Assembly: GCA_934527325.1 (NCBI GenBank)
Contig: CAKTAG010000012.1
Location: 1 to 20,862 of the forward strand
Source of the DNA: an uncultured Candidatus Soleaferrea sp.
GTDB taxonomy: Bacteria; Bacillota; Clostridia; Oscillospirales; Ruminococcaceae
Reading direction: 5' to 3'
DNA length: 20,862 nt
A program made the translations under genes and the position numbers. Positions 7,129-14,907 of the stretch are shown here, piece by piece (the first letter of the stretch is position 1; every line of letters begins with the position of its first letter). The notes under the pieces were generated by a model. The model was not told the DNA's origin. It saw only the letters and a list, made by a program, of their open reading frames with translations, and did not search any database.

Positions 7129-7179
7129 TGGTTGCAGCAAAATGATTTTCAGAATCAGATTTGTTACAACCATTTTTTT
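7129..7179 (+). terminator. Terminator-like hairpin after spoVS
   Basis: TGGTTG (7129-7134) pairs with CAACCA (7167-7172). An inner imperfect stem (AAATGATT with AATCagATTT) lies between them, and T7 follows directly at 7173-7179. It lies 120 bases after the spoVS stop. Confidence 0.6.
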
Positions 7180-7202
7180 ATATAATTAAACTACCAGCTT
7201 AT

Positions 7203-7250
7203 GATATGCCCCCTGTCTACTGACAGGGGGCATATCAATATTGTTTTTTT
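7203..7250 (+). terminator. Perfect 15-bp GC-rich hairpin with downstream T-run
   Basis: GATATGCCCCCTGTC (7203-7217) is perfectly complementary to 7222-7236 around a TACT loop. T7 follows at 7244-7250 after a 7-nt gap. It probably acts as a second, back-up terminator for spoVS. The stem shares CCCCTG-type sequence with the GC-rich hairpin at 3268-3293. Confidence 0.6.
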
Positions 7251-7447
7251 AGTTTACTTTTAATGGGTTTTGTTTTTATTTTCTTGCTACTTGCAAATTT
7301 GGTTAAAATACTTTTTTATGTTATTTGATGTAACTGTTTACTCTGAATTAATTTGTTTTTTATTTTTTTAGTTGCGAAATTGGCAAACTATGTATATTTT
7401 AACAATGAGTTTTTTTAACCAATAACTTTAGTGTTTTTTTTCAAAAT
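7251..7447. other. Intergenic stretch without recognisable genes
   Basis: A very T-rich spacer between the spoVS terminators and the tRNA terminator. No open frame with a ribosome site, no promoter match on either strand and no strong fold were seen. Confidence 0.5.
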
Positions 7448-7491
7448 AAAAAAACATAATCATAAAATATCTAACTTTATAATTATGTTTT
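7448..7491 (-). terminator. Terminator of the tRNA-Lys transcript
   Basis: On the minus strand an imperfect stem (AAAACATAAT...ATTATGTTTT with a short inner extension) runs into T7 (complement of 7448-7454), about 25 bases downstream of the tRNA 3' end. Confidence 0.6.
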
Positions 7492-7516
7492 AAAAATAAT
7501 TTTTAACTAATATTAT

Positions 7517-7592
7517 TGGTGAGCCATCGGAGATTCGAACTCCGGACAACTTGATTAAAAATCAAGTGCTCTACCGACTGAGCTAATGGCCC
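7517..7592 (-). tRNA. tRNA-Lys (anticodon UUU), CCA encoded
   Basis: A 76-base tRNA on the minus strand. The acceptor GGGCCAT pairs with ATGGCTC (one G-U), followed by discriminator A and an encoded CCA (complement of 7517-7519). The D-arm is AGCTCAGTCGGTAGAGC. The anticodon stem CTTGA/TCAAG closes the loop TTTTTAA, placing UUU at 34-36. The T-arm is CCGGAGTTCGAATCTCCG. It is a single isolated tRNA gene with its own promoter just upstream. Confidence 0.97.
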
Positions 7593-7605
7593 TCGATGCA
7601 TATTA

Positions 7606-7634
7606 AGTATATCATTAAAAATAAGGCTTGTCAA
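7606..7634 (-). promoter_or_regulatory. SigmaA-type promoter for tRNA-Lys
   Basis: On the minus strand: TTGACA (7634-7629), a 17-nt spacer, and TATACT (7611-7606). This is a consensus -35 and strong -10, ending 13 bases before the tRNA 5' end. Confidence 0.85.
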
Positions 7635-7754
7635 TATTTTTATAAAAAATTTTAGAAAAAAATTATTAAGTTTTTAATTTCCCCTGCTTTTTTCTAAAAA
7701 AAAGCATATGACATAAGTGTAAGAAATTCAGAAAATCAAAAACATTGAAAGAGG

Positions 7755-7820
7755 TGTTTTTGTGGCGTTATTAAAATGGTGTTATAATTTTAATGGTAGA
7801 CATAGGTTACCACAAAAACA
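7755..7820. repeat. Nested double inverted repeat
   Basis: The outer arms TGTTTTTGTGG (7755-7765) and CCACAAAAACA (7810-7820) are a perfect 11-bp match. Inside, ATTAAAAT (7770-7777) and ATTTTAAT (7787-7794) form a perfect 8-bp stem. It lies just beyond the stop of the truncated LRR paralogue and lacks a convincing T-run on either strand. It could be a 3' structure of that transcript or a small mobile-type inverted repeat. Confidence 0.55.
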
Positions 7821-7835
7821 TATTGGAACTTTGAT

Positions 7836-8439
7836 TTATTTACCCATGTAGCTGTTGTGGTAATATAGTTCTTTTACACTATCTGGCATTATTGATTCAT
7901 CATCATCTTTTGGTATCTTAATTTTTTTCTCTGAAAGCAAGTGAACCAATTTATACCATAGTTCACCTGTTTCTTCATCTATTGTTTTTTCAAATAATGA
8001 GTTAGATATTACACAGTATTTTTTATTATCTTTTGATACTTTTATACATTGTAAATTTTTACAATGAAACATGCCAGCGTTTTCAACATCTTCTACATTC
8101 TTAGATAGTATTAGACAATTTAATTTTTTAAATAATGCTAAGCACCCACCGCCGAGTTGTTTTACATCTGCATTTAGAATTTCTACACTTTCTTTGTTAA
8201 TACCTTTTGTATCCATCTCTTTGAGTAGTTCCGAAGGTGAAGTTACTATATCAGCGTTAATACTTAATTCACAACATTCTTCATTAAAATTCAAATCTAT
8301 ACCAAAGCTAGCAAAGCTAAACAAATTAAAAAATATAAATAGTAGTAACAATTTTAGAAATTTATTATTTAGTTTATTTTGGCTATATTTTACCTGGATT
8401 GTTTTTTTTAAATATTTTAATGGTATCTTCTTTATTCAT
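7836..8439 (-). pseudogene. Truncated, frameshifted BspA-like LRR paralogue (A8 tract)
   Basis: The minus-strand frame from 8351 down to 7836 encodes LLLFIFFNLFSFASFG, a secretion signal nearly identical to the LRR pair, then an LRR-like stretch (CKNLQCIKVSKDNKKYC, SNSLFEKTIDEETGELWYKL) and stops early. No ribosome site serves the TTG at 8351. A good start lies further up: ATG at 8439-8437 behind AAGGAA, encoding MNKEDTIKIFKK. It is out of phase by one base, and the two frames overlap at a run of eight A (complement of 8402-8409). With seven A the gene would read through for 200 residues, restoring KKTIQV, which matches EKTIRL of the pair. So it is a pseudogene, a phase-variable gene, or one expressed by slippage on the A8 run. 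Even when restored it is about half the length of its paralogues. Confidence 0.65.
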
Positions 8440-8582
8440 TTTTTATGTTCCTTCAACCTTTTATTTTAGTATATAATAGCATATAATAAACTATTTGTAA
8501 ATATATTTTTGATTTATAAAATTTGGTAATTTTTTATGAATATTTAATGCAACAAATATTTATACTGTTTTTATTTGCATGT
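8440..8582 (-). promoter_or_regulatory. Upstream region of third LRR paralogue, homologous to 135-279
   Basis: Read on the minus strand, this region aligns with the leader of the first LRR gene from ACATGCAAATAAAAA onward. A promoter is conserved at the same place: TTTACA (8501-8496), a 17-nt spacer, and TATTAT (8478-8473). AAGGAA precedes the ATG at 8439. Confidence 0.65.
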
Positions 8583-8816
8583 TACAAAAGGAACAGCAAA
8601 AGTCTAAACTTAAACAAAGAACCCCTGTTGGGTTAAAAGGGTTATATAAAAAAATTTTAATCAGGTACAATAATATGTGTGGTTGGGTTTATTGTGTAAG
8701 CAAACATAAATACAAGCTTGTAAGATAACTGAGACAGCTAAACTCTACTTTCACAAAAAAATGGGCATTTTGGTGCCTGTACATATTATAAAATTTTTTA
8801 TAAAATTTTGAATGTA
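8583..8816. other. Intergenic stretch without recognisable genes
   Basis: Between the third LRR leader and the terminator at 8817. Only short weak hairpins are seen (for example AACCC-CTGTT-GGGTT near 8630). No coding frame with a ribosome site was found. Confidence 0.5.
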
Positions 8817-8858
8817 AAAAACCACAAAACAATCATTTATGGTTGTTTTGTGGTTTTT
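8817..8858 (-). terminator. Strong terminator, probably bidirectional
   Basis: A perfect 16-bp stem (AAAAACCACAAAACAA, 8817-8832, with its complement 8843-8858) closes a 10-nt loop. T-rich flanks lie on both strands. It lies 28 bases after the stop of the minus-strand secreted-protein gene. Confidence 0.85.
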
Positions 8859-8886
8859 AATAATCTATTGACGTGATGCTAAATGT

Positions 8887-9273
8887 TTATTTTTTATCTA
8901 CTACATCAATTGATTTGACAGAACCATCTTTGTTAAAGCTTTGGTGTATTTCAAAAGATGCACCTTCTTCATTAGGTAATTCGAGTAGTTTTGATATATT
9001 TGGATCATCGGTTGTTATTTTTACAGCAGATTTGTCTGCATCAAGAGTTCTAACATTGAAAACTTGTTCTTGAGAATTCATGTAGTCTTTCAATGTTGAT
9101 TTAATTTCAAGATCAACAGCCTTTTTTTCTGTTGTTGAAGATTTAGAAACACTATTTGATGAATTTTCTGCTTGTGAATTACCGTTTTGCATTGCAAAAG
9201 AAGTAACTGCTGCTGCAGATGATAAAATACCTGCAAAACCTATTGCTAAAATTTGTTTAATTTGATTGTTCAT
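8887..9273 (-). CDS. Small secreted protein of unknown function
   Basis: 128 residues from ATG 9273-9271. GGAGG lies 10 bases upstream; an in-frame GTG at 9282 overlaps that site and is rejected. The N-terminus MNNQIKQILAIGFAGILSSAAAVTSFA is a clear signal peptide, with likely cleavage near SFA/MQ. A Ser/Asn/Thr-rich spacer (~30-50) follows, then a compact mixed charged region of ~75 residues (VDLEIKSTLKDYMNS ... GSVKSIDVVDKK). There is no Cys after the signal, no lipobox and no anchor motif. I do not recognise the family. The gene has its own strong promoter and terminator, so it is a monocistronic, probably well-expressed exported protein. Confidence 0.75.
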   Translation of the reverse strand: MNNQIKQILAIGFAGILSSAAAVTSFAMQNGNSQAENSSNSVSKSSTTEKKAVDLEIKSTLKDYMNSQEQVFNVRTLDADKSAVKITTDDPNISKLLELPNEEGASFEIHQSFNKDGSVKSIDVVDKK

Positions 9274-9319
9274 AAAAAACACACCTCCAATATTAAGTTA
9301 AAATTTTATTACAAAAATA

Positions 9320-9348
9320 ATTGTAGCAGATTATTAAATAAAAGTCAA
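9320..9348 (-). promoter_or_regulatory. SigmaA-type promoter for the small secreted protein
   Basis: On the minus strand: TTGACT (9348-9343), a 17-nt spacer, and TACAAT (9325-9320), about 47 bases before the start codon. Confidence 0.8.
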
Positions 9349-9553
9349 GTTTTAAATAGTATAAAAATTAATATAGTATAAATTGATATTTTAAGAATAA
9401 ATATATGTGTACAATAATAAAATATGCACAAATGATATTGGTGAAATTTATATACGATTGCTATGATGATGATTTTTTAAATATTGTTTGAAAGTTGTTT
9501 TTTATTATATTGTAAAAATTTGGTTAATTTTACTTTATCAATGGATTTGAAAT

Positions 9554-12178
9554 TTAAGTTTCTGAGTTAGTTGTAGCTGTTTTTAACATTAATGCTTTTA
9601 GGTTGTATAAACAATTTAAAGCTTCTAAAGGGGATAATACTTCAGGGTCTATTTTAGATAATTCATTTATGATATTATTATTTGTGGTATTAGCAGTAGG
9701 TTGAGGGTTATTAACAGGCAGGTTATTGTTAACAATTGTTTTTTTAGATTCTAAATAATGTAAAATTTCTTTTGCTCTATTAATTACTGCATCTGGAATG
9801 CCAGCTAATTTAGAGACTGCTAACCCGTAACTTTTATTGGTACTGGTAGGTACAATTCTATGTAAAAATATAATGTCATCACCATTTTTTTTAACAGCTA
9901 TACTGTAGTTTTTCATATTTTTAAATTGGTTTGGCATGTTAGCTAGTTCATGGTAATGGGTAGCAAATAAAGTTTTTCCGCCGTTTGAACTATTAGAAGA
10001 TATATATTCTATAATAGCACCGGCAATGCTCATGCCATCGTAGGTAGAAGTGCCTCTACCTATTTCATCTAATATAATTAAACTTTTAGATGTCATGTTT
10101 TTTAATATGTAAGATATTTCTGTCATTTCTACCATAAAAGTAGATTGCCCAGATGATAGATCATCAGAAAAACCAATTCTAGTAAAAATCCCATCTACAA
10201 TGCCTATGTGTGCAAAGCTAGCAGGTACAAAACATCCTATTTGCGCCATTATAACTATTAAAGCAACTTGGCGCATATAGGTTGATTTACCAGCCATATT
10301 TGGGCCAGTTATAATAGAAATTTTATTATTTTGAGGTTCTATAAGGGTATTGTTGGCAACAAAAGGTGTATTTTGTAAAATAGATTCAATTATTGGATGT
10401 CGACCTTCTTTTATTTCTATTACATCAGAATAATCTACAGTAGGTCTAGAGTAGTTATTTTTAGCAGATATGTTGGCAAAAGAAGAAAGAACATCTAAAT
10501 GAGATATTGCAGATGCTGTTTTTTGAATTTTAGTTGTATAGGTAGCTATTGAACTTATAATTTGATCGTAAATTTCAATTTCTAATTTAACAACTTTTTC
10601 GTTGGCGTGTAAAATTTTTTCTTCTATTTCTTTTAATTCTTCTATTATGTAGCGTTCACAATTAGCAAGAGTTTGCTTCCTTATATAGTGAGGGGGAACT
10701 TTATTAATAAAAGATTTAGAAACTTCTATGTAATAGCCAAAAACTTTGTTGTATGCAATTTTTAAATTTTTTATTTCTGTTTTTTCTTTTTCATTTTTTT
10801 CTATACTAGAAATGTACGTTTTTGAATTTTTTAAAATATCTCTATATTCATCAACTTTAGAATTAAATCCATTTTTTATTATTTCGCCGTCTCTTAACAA
10901 AGCTGGTGGGGAATCTACAATTGCATCATCAATTAATTTATAAATATCTTCTAATGTATCAATATCGTTATTTAATTTATTTAGCAGTAACGATTGGGGA
11001 TTATTAAGTGATTGCTTAATTTTAACTATATTACCTATAGTATATTTAAAAGTTTGTAGTTCTCTAGGTGATATAGTTTTAAATATTATTCTGGTTAAAA
11101 GTCTTTCTATATCAAATATTCCAGAAAAAGAGTCGGTTAAAGACATTCGCATAATAGAGTTATTAATTAATTCTTCAACAGCATCTAAGCGCTGATTTAT
11201 AGTAACAGGGTTTATTAGTGGTTGTTCTATGTATTTTTTTATCATTCTTTTACCCATAGGCGTTTTTGTTACATTCAAAACTCCTAGTAAAGATTTTTTT
11301 TTGTCTTGAGTTTTAATGTTTTCGGTTAGCTCTAAGCTTTTTTTTGCTGTTATATCAAGGTTCATATATTGAGAATTTTGGTAAAAATTTAAAGTTGAAA
11401 GATTGTTGATATTGGATTTGTAGGTAAAATTAATGTAGTTAATTAGTGCACCTAAAGCTTTTACAGGTTGTAAAGAGGTGTTAGCAGAAAATCCAAGGTC
11501 TAATAAAGAATCTTTTTTAAAATGGTGAAGAATATCTTTAGTTAATTTGTTTACATCAAAAGTAGATTCGGCTAGTACATTTACTAAACAGGATAATTTT
11601 GTTTCGATAAATTTTTTTGCATTGGCAATTTTAAGAAAATTTTGGTTTATTAATATTTCACGAGGGGTGAAAGATGAAAGTTCATTTATTAGCTTCCTTT
11701 CACTACCTTCACCGGTTATATTGGTAATAAAAACTTCACCAGTTGAAACATCGCTAAAGCAAATACCTATGCTATCTTGGCCAATATATATAGAAGATAT
11801 AAAATTATTTCTATTATCATCTAACATACTACCTTCTATTATTGTGCCTGGGGTTATAACTCTAGTAACATCTCTTTTAACAATTTTTGTAGTTTTAGAG
11901 GCTTCTTCAAGTTGTTCACAAATTGCCACTTTATAGCCTTTTTCTATTAATTTAGATATGTAAGATTCATAGCTATGGTATGGAATACCACACATGGGAG
12001 CTCGATTTTCTTGACCACATTCTTTGCCGGTTAATGTTAATTCAAGTTCTTTAGATGCAATTTTGGCATCATCAAAGAACATTTCATAAAAATCACCTAG
12101 CCTAAAAAATAATATGTAATCTTTGTATTTATTTTTTATTTCAAAATATTGTTTCATCATAGGGGAAAGATTTGCCAT
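9554..12178 (-). CDS. mutS: DNA mismatch repair protein MutS
   Basis: 874 residues, full length for MutS1. It binds mismatches and small loops and recruits MutL. The mismatch-reading F-Y-E is at 30-32 (RLGDFYEMF), with the connector and lever domains at ~130-560. The ATPase has Walker A GPNMAGKST (625-633), the DLSSGQSTF segment (673-681), Walker B ILDEIGRGTST (702-712) and the ATHYHEL His loop (739-745). The C-terminal HTH and dimer region are present after an Asn-rich linker (~815-838). GGAGG lies just before the ATG. mutL, often next to mutS in Firmicutes, is not in the window: the next gene downstream is the unrelated secreted protein. It is separated from rsmI by 254 bases, so it probably has its own promoter, which I could not identify. 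Confidence 0.98.
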   Translation of the reverse strand: MANLSPMMKQYFEIKNKYKDYILFFRLGDFYEMFFDDAKIASKELELTLTGKECGQENRAPMCGIPYHSYESYISKLIEKGYKVAICEQLEEASKTTKIVKRDVTRVITPGTIIEGSMLDDNRNNFISSIYIGQDSIGICFSDVSTGEVFITNITGEGSERKLINELSSFTPREILINQNFLKIANAKKFIETKLSCLVNVLAESTFDVNKLTKDILHHFKKDSLLDLGFSANTSLQPVKALGALINYINFTYKSNINNLSTLNFYQNSQYMNLDITAKKSLELTENIKTQDKKKSLLGVLNVTKTPMGKRMIKKYIEQPLINPVTINQRLDAVEELINNSIMRMSLTDSFSGIFDIERLLTRIIFKTISPRELQTFKYTIGNIVKIKQSLNNPQSLLLNKLNNDIDTLEDIYKLIDDAIVDSPPALLRDGEIIKNGFNSKVDEYRDILKNSKTYISSIEKNEKEKTEIKNLKIAYNKVFGYYIEVSKSFINKVPPHYIRKQTLANCERYIIEELKEIEEKILHANEKVVKLEIEIYDQIISSIATYTTKIQKTASAISHLDVLSSFANISAKNNYSRPTVDYSDVIEIKEGRHPIIESILQNTPFVANNTLIEPQNNKISIITGPNMAGKSTYMRQVALIVIMAQIGCFVPASFAHIGIVDGIFTRIGFSDDLSSGQSTFMVEMTEISYILKNMTSKSLIILDEIGRGTSTYDGMSIAGAIIEYISSNSSNGGKTLFATHYHELANMPNQFKNMKNYSIAVKKNGDDIIFLHRIVPTSTNKSYGLAVSKLAGIPDAVINRAKEILHYLESKKTIVNNNLPVNNPQPTANTTNNNIINELSKIDPEVLSPLEALNCLYNLKALMLKTATTNSET

Positions 12179-12354
12179 TTTTATAAATCCTCCAAAATAG
12201 AATAATTTTCTAAATTACTGTAAGTAATAAGCTATGCATATGATATTTAAAATATATATAAACTTAATGTTTATTTATTAAAAATATTACTTAAAGTGAT
12301 AGTGTTGACTAAAAATAATTTTAAATTGATGATGATGAAATACAGTATAAAATA

Positions 12355-12413
12355 GACAATCTATTTTCAAAAATTGTGATAAATCATCATAATAAATATG
12401 AAAATAGATTGCC
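12355..12413 (-). terminator. Long inverted repeat after rsmI, possible operon terminator
   Basis: GACAATCTATTTTC (12355-12368) and GAAAATAGATTGCC (12400-12413) pair over 14 bp with one mismatch, around a 31-nt loop that contains a small TGAT/ATCA stem. On the minus strand it follows the rsmI stop by about 20 bases. The flank (TATTTTAT) is only moderately T-rich, so terminator function is uncertain. Confidence 0.45.
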
Positions 12414-12432
12414 AATTTTAATGGTACATTGT

Positions 12433-13266
12433 TTATTTAATAACCAATTTATATAATGTATTTTTTTTGTACCCAGTTTGTTTAGCAGTTATTTTTGTTG
12501 CTTCGGGTAAAGAAATTCCATCATTTTTATGTAGTTTTTTTATAGTGTTAACAGCTTCTTCAAGGCTAACAGTTGTAACGGTATTATTTTTATACCCCTC
12601 AACAATTAAAACAAATTCACCTTTAATGTTATTATTTGGTTCAAAATAATCAATAGCTTTTTCAATAGTTGTTAGCATTACATTTTCATGTATCTTTGTA
12701 AGTTCTTTTACAATTGAAATTTTTCTGTTACCTAAAGTAGCCAATAAATCTTTTAAAGTATTTTTTAATTTATGGGGTGCTTCATAAAATATTAGTGTTT
12801 GGGTAGTTTGGGCTAGATTTTTTAAGCTAAGTAACCTTGTTTTTTTATTAGTGCTTAAAAAACCTTCAAATAAAAACCTAGAAGAATCTAAACCACTTAT
12901 TGTTAAAGCAGATATGGCAGCGCATGGGCCAGGAATTACAGTAATTTTAATATTTAGCTCAATAGCTAGTTTAACAAGTTGTTCGCCTGGGTCAGATATG
13001 CAAGGCATACCAGCATCTGAAACTAAAGCACAGTTTTTACCAGATAATATATTTTTTGTTATTTGTTCACACTTTTCTAGTGCACTATGTTTGTGGTAGC
13101 TTATTAGATGTTTTTTGATGTTATAATGGTTTAGTAATTTTAAAGTTACTCTAGTATCTTCAGCTACTATAAAATCAACATTGGTTAATGTTTCAATAGC
13201 TCTGTAACTTATATCTTTAAGGTTGCCTATTGGAGTGCCAACTATGTATAATGTACCTGTGTCCAT
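12433..13266 (-). CDS. rsmI: 16S rRNA (cytidine1402-2'-O)-methyltransferase
   Basis: 277 residues, the normal length for RsmI of the tetrapyrrole-methylase (SUMT-like) fold. It 2'-O-methylates C1402 of 16S rRNA in the decoding centre. Signatures are the N-terminal LYIVGTPIGNLKDIS loop (6-20), VAEDTRV (34-40), LVSDAGMPCISDPG (~81-94), VIPGPCAAISAL (~109-120), FEGFL (~132-136) and FYEAPHKL (~158-165). A C-terminal helical tail of ~50 residues follows KGEFVLIVEG. AGGAG lies 6 bases before the ATG. It lies 54 bases after comM, consistent with co-transcription. Confidence 0.97.
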   Translation of the reverse strand: MDTGTLYIVGTPIGNLKDISYRAIETLTNVDFIVAEDTRVTLKLLNHYNIKKHLISYHKHSALEKCEQITKNILSGKNCALVSDAGMPCISDPGEQLVKLAIELNIKITVIPGPCAAISALTISGLDSSRFLFEGFLSTNKKTRLLSLKNLAQTTQTLIFYEAPHKLKNTLKDLLATLGNRKISIVKELTKIHENVMLTTIEKAIDYFEPNNNIKGEFVLIVEGYKNNTVTTVSLEEAVNTIKKLHKNDGISLPEATKITAKQTGYKKNTLYKLVIK

Positions 13267-13320
13267 TTTTACTCCTGACTAATTTTTTTGTTTTATTAAA
13301 TAAAATTGCTGTAAAAGTAA

Positions 13321-14850
13321 TTAAATATTTTGCCAATATTTTCTATCTAAATTTCTGTATTGTAAGGCCTCGGCTATATGTTTAGAATCTATAACTTCTT
13401 GTTGGTCCAAATCTGCAATAGTTCTTGCAACTTTTAAAATTTTATCATATGTGCGGGCCGAAAGGCCCATTTTTTCGAAAGCAGATTTTAATATTTTATT
13501 TGCTGCTTCGGTTATGTTACAGTAAGTTTGCATCATGTTAGATGTTAATTTTGAATTTGATGTAATATTTGTTCCTTTATAGCGTTCTAATTGTATGTTT
13601 CTAGCATTTACAACTCTTTTTCTTATATCGTTAGAAGATTCAGATTTTTCTTTAGAAGATAGATCTGAATACTCTACGGGCATTACTTCAACGTGAATGT
13701 CTAGCCTATCTAAAAGAGGGCCAGAAACTTTATTTAAATATTTGCTTACACTGCCTTTAGAACATATACATGGCCTTGTGGGATGGCCGAAAAAACCACA
13801 AGGGCAGGGGTTCATAGCAGCAACAAGCATAATTGAACATGGGTAGGTAATTTTAGCTTTGGCTCTAGAAATAGTTATAACAGAATCTTCTATAGGTTGC
13901 CTTAAAATTTCTAATGTAGGCCTTGAAAATTCTGGTAACTCATCTAAAAATAAAACACCGTTATGTGCTAATGATATTTCACCTGGTGCTGGGGTAGAAC
14001 CACCGCCAGAAAGGCCAGCAGCAGAAGTGGTATGGTGAGGAGCTCTAAAAGGCCTTTCTATAACTAATGGTGAATTTTCGTTAAGTGAACCAGCTATTGA
14101 ATGAATTTTTGTTGTTTCTATTGCTTCTTCAAAAGTCATAGGTGGTAATATAGAGGGTAACCTTTTTGCTAACATACTTTTACCAGAACCAGGTGGCCCT
14201 ATTAATAAAATATTGTGCCCGCCAGCTGCAGCAATTTCTAATGCTCTTTTTGCTTGGTATTGACCTTTAACATCTGCAAAAGAAAGGTTATTGTAAACAA
14301 TATTAGAAGAAAATTTATAACTTGGAATAGGGGAAAGAAGTTGGGTGTTGTTAAAATGATTAATAATTTCAGAAATATGTTTTACAGGGTAAACGTTAAT
14401 GCCGTTAACTACAGAACCTTCTAAAGCATTGGCTGATGTAATATAAATATTTTCTATTCCTAATTCTTTTGCTTTTATTACCATAGGTAAAATACCATAA
14501 ACTTTTTTTATTTCGCCAGATAATGAAATTTCACCTATAAAAGCGCTATTATTAAAATTTCCATTAAGTTGTTTAGAAGCAATTAATATTCCTATTAAAA
14601 TCGGTAAATCGTACATAGAGCCAATTTTTTTAATATCTGCAGGAGCTAGGTTAACTGTTATTTTTGCCATAGGGTTATTGTAGTTGTTATTTTTTAAACT
14701 AGCTCTAATTCTATCTCTAGATTCTTTAACAGCTACATCTGGCAATCCTACTATGTCAAATGCTGGCATACCTTGAGAAATATCTACTTCTACTTGAACT
14801 ATAAAGGCATCTATACCTAAAAAACCAAAGCTATTTAAAGTAGAATACAA
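13321..14850 (-). CDS. comM: YifB/ComM-family Mg-chelatase-like AAA+ ATPase
   Basis: 509 residues, full length. The N-terminal ChlI/Lon-like domain (~1-165) has the characteristic VEVDISQGMPAFDIVGLPD. The AAA+ core has Walker A GPPGSGKS (218-225), the RPFRAPHHTTSAAGLSGGG insert (~266-284) and Walker B GVLFLDELPEF (298-308). Four Cys (349, 351, 361, 363) may bind metal, and arginine-finger-like GPLLDRLDI is at ~377-385. In Haemophilus and Vibrio ComM is a hexameric helicase that drives branch migration during transformation; its role in Clostridia is not established. The start is TTG 14850, with GGGAG about 10 bases upstream. It lies between the second parB and rsmI. Confidence 0.93.
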   Translation of the reverse strand: MYSTLNSFGFLGIDAFIVQVEVDISQGMPAFDIVGLPDVAVKESRDRIRASLKNNNYNNPMAKITVNLAPADIKKIGSMYDLPILIGILIASKQLNGNFNNSAFIGEISLSGEIKKVYGILPMVIKAKELGIENIYITSANALEGSVVNGINVYPVKHISEIINHFNNTQLLSPIPSYKFSSNIVYNNLSFADVKGQYQAKRALEIAAAGGHNILLIGPPGSGKSMLAKRLPSILPPMTFEEAIETTKIHSIAGSLNENSPLVIERPFRAPHHTTSAAGLSGGGSTPAPGEISLAHNGVLFLDELPEFSRPTLEILRQPIEDSVITISRAKAKITYPCSIMLVAAMNPCPCGFFGHPTRPCICSKGSVSKYLNKVSGPLLDRLDIHVEVMPVEYSDLSSKEKSESSNDIRKRVVNARNIQLERYKGTNITSNSKLTSNMMQTYCNITEAANKILKSAFEKMGLSARTYDKILKVARTIADLDQQEVIDSKHIAEALQYRNLDRKYWQNI

Positions 14851-14907
14851 TTTATAAAAGCTCCCTTCGTTTACAAATAATTATTTATAATTTAATTTAT
14901 TAACAGG

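Noticed and set aside
8625..8650. AACCC-CTGTT-GGGTT hairpin as terminator or riboswitch
   Set aside because: Only five base pairs, no T-run and no gene ending at it.
9274..9282. GTG start at 9282 for the small secreted protein
   Set aside because: It overlaps the GGAGG site that serves the ATG at 9273.
9421..9553. Terminator after mutS
   Set aside because: No stem with a T-run was found; only scattered A/T complementarity.
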